Source: an uncultured Bacteroidota bacterium (GTDB lineage Bacteria > Bacteroidota > Bacteroidia > Chitinophagales > Chitinophagaceae). Taken from it: DNA of 6,184 nt. Positions 6,019-6,184 of this stretch are shown piece after piece (position 1 is the stretch's first letter; every line of letters starts with the position of its first letter). The position numbers were made by a program, and so were the translations under genes. A model generated the notes under the pieces. That model saw only the letters and a program-made list of their open reading frames with translations, had not been told where the DNA came from and did no database searches. The DNA lies in the NCBI GenBank assembly GCA_903906615.1, contig CAIVKT010000002.1, positions 1-6,184 of the forward strand, in the 5' to 3' direction.

Positions 6019-6162
6019 CTATAAACCACCACGCGCTTGCATCATGTGATATTGCATAGTAAAGACCAAGCCTTCGACACCTATAGCATCAATAAGCGCG
6101 GGCTTGAGGGCCACAATAATGCGGCCTAAGCGGAAGAGCGGTATTTCAAAAGGGTTTTGCAA
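6019..6162 (-). pseudogene. Probable N-terminal fragment of the 2TM-like gene, in a shifted frame
   Basis: A short minus-strand frame starting at a possible TTG (6162-6160) reads MQNPFEIPLFRLGRIIVALK, then PALIDAIGVEGL, before drifting into less protein-like sequence and a TAG at 6019-6021. Its first 30 or so residues look like a real protein N-terminus: a polar start, basic residues, then a hydrophobic segment. Near 6064-6078 the frame used by the downstream gene takes over as LGLYYAISHDASAWWFIAYM. Restoring one base there would fuse the two into a protein of about 134 residues with three or four membrane helices. This fragment has no ATG start and is outside any other gene. It could instead be a coincidental open frame; I consider the frameshift explanation more likely. 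Confidence 0.4.
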
Positions 6163-6184
6163 GAATGGTGTTCGTTTTTAAATA

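Noticed and set aside
1..6184. A defence, phage, toxin-antitoxin, CRISPR or biosynthetic system
   Set aside because: No nuclease, integrase, transposase, antitoxin, repeat-spacer array or synthase motif was seen on either strand; the recognised genes are housekeeping or ordinary envelope genes.

Overview
The window looks like a stretch of chromosome from a member of the Bacteroidota, probably near the Chitinophagaceae or a related environmental family. The signs are two families confined to or typical of that phylum (DUF4835 and DUF4296), coaBC placed directly before DUF4835, start codons without Shine-Dalgarno sequences, and promoter-like boxes of the Bacteroidota type (TAnnTTTG). Family-level placement is a guess.

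Layout, left to right. At 1-435 (minus) is the N-terminal part of a membrane acyltransferase of the acyltransferase-3 (OafA-like) family, cut by the window edge. A 137-bp divergent gap separates it from a short TrmO/TsaA-family tRNA methyltransferase (573-1031, plus). A type I aspartate aminotransferase-like PLP enzyme follows (1129-2319, plus), with a good -7 box just upstream. A short convergent gap holds a degenerate 7-bp tandem repeat. Next comes a three-gene minus-strand operon, transcribed right to left: coaBC (4925-3714), a DUF4835 secreted protein (3733-2810, overlapping coaBC by 20 bp) and a DUF4296 lipoprotein (2793-2383). Divergent from coaBC is a secreted, probably outer-membrane protein of unknown function that appears to start with TTG (5051-5749, plus). 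It converges on a small membrane protein with a 2TM-like end (5759-6013, minus), whose N-terminal coding sequence seems to continue upstream in another frame (6019-6162), suggesting a frameshift.

Most genes are housekeeping: tRNA modification, amino-acid transamination and coenzyme A synthesis (phosphopantothenoylcysteine synthesis and decarboxylation). The envelope genes (acyltransferase, DUF4835, DUF4296 lipoprotein, the barrel-like protein and the 2TM protein) have no shared pathway that the sequence shows. No rRNA, tRNA, CRISPR array, insertion sequence or phage gene was seen. I found no convincing new multi-gene system. The points most worth checking are the apparent frameshift at the right end, the Cys-to-Ser change in the CoaC active-site flap, and the heptamer repeat. 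No gene-free stretch exceeds 140 bases.
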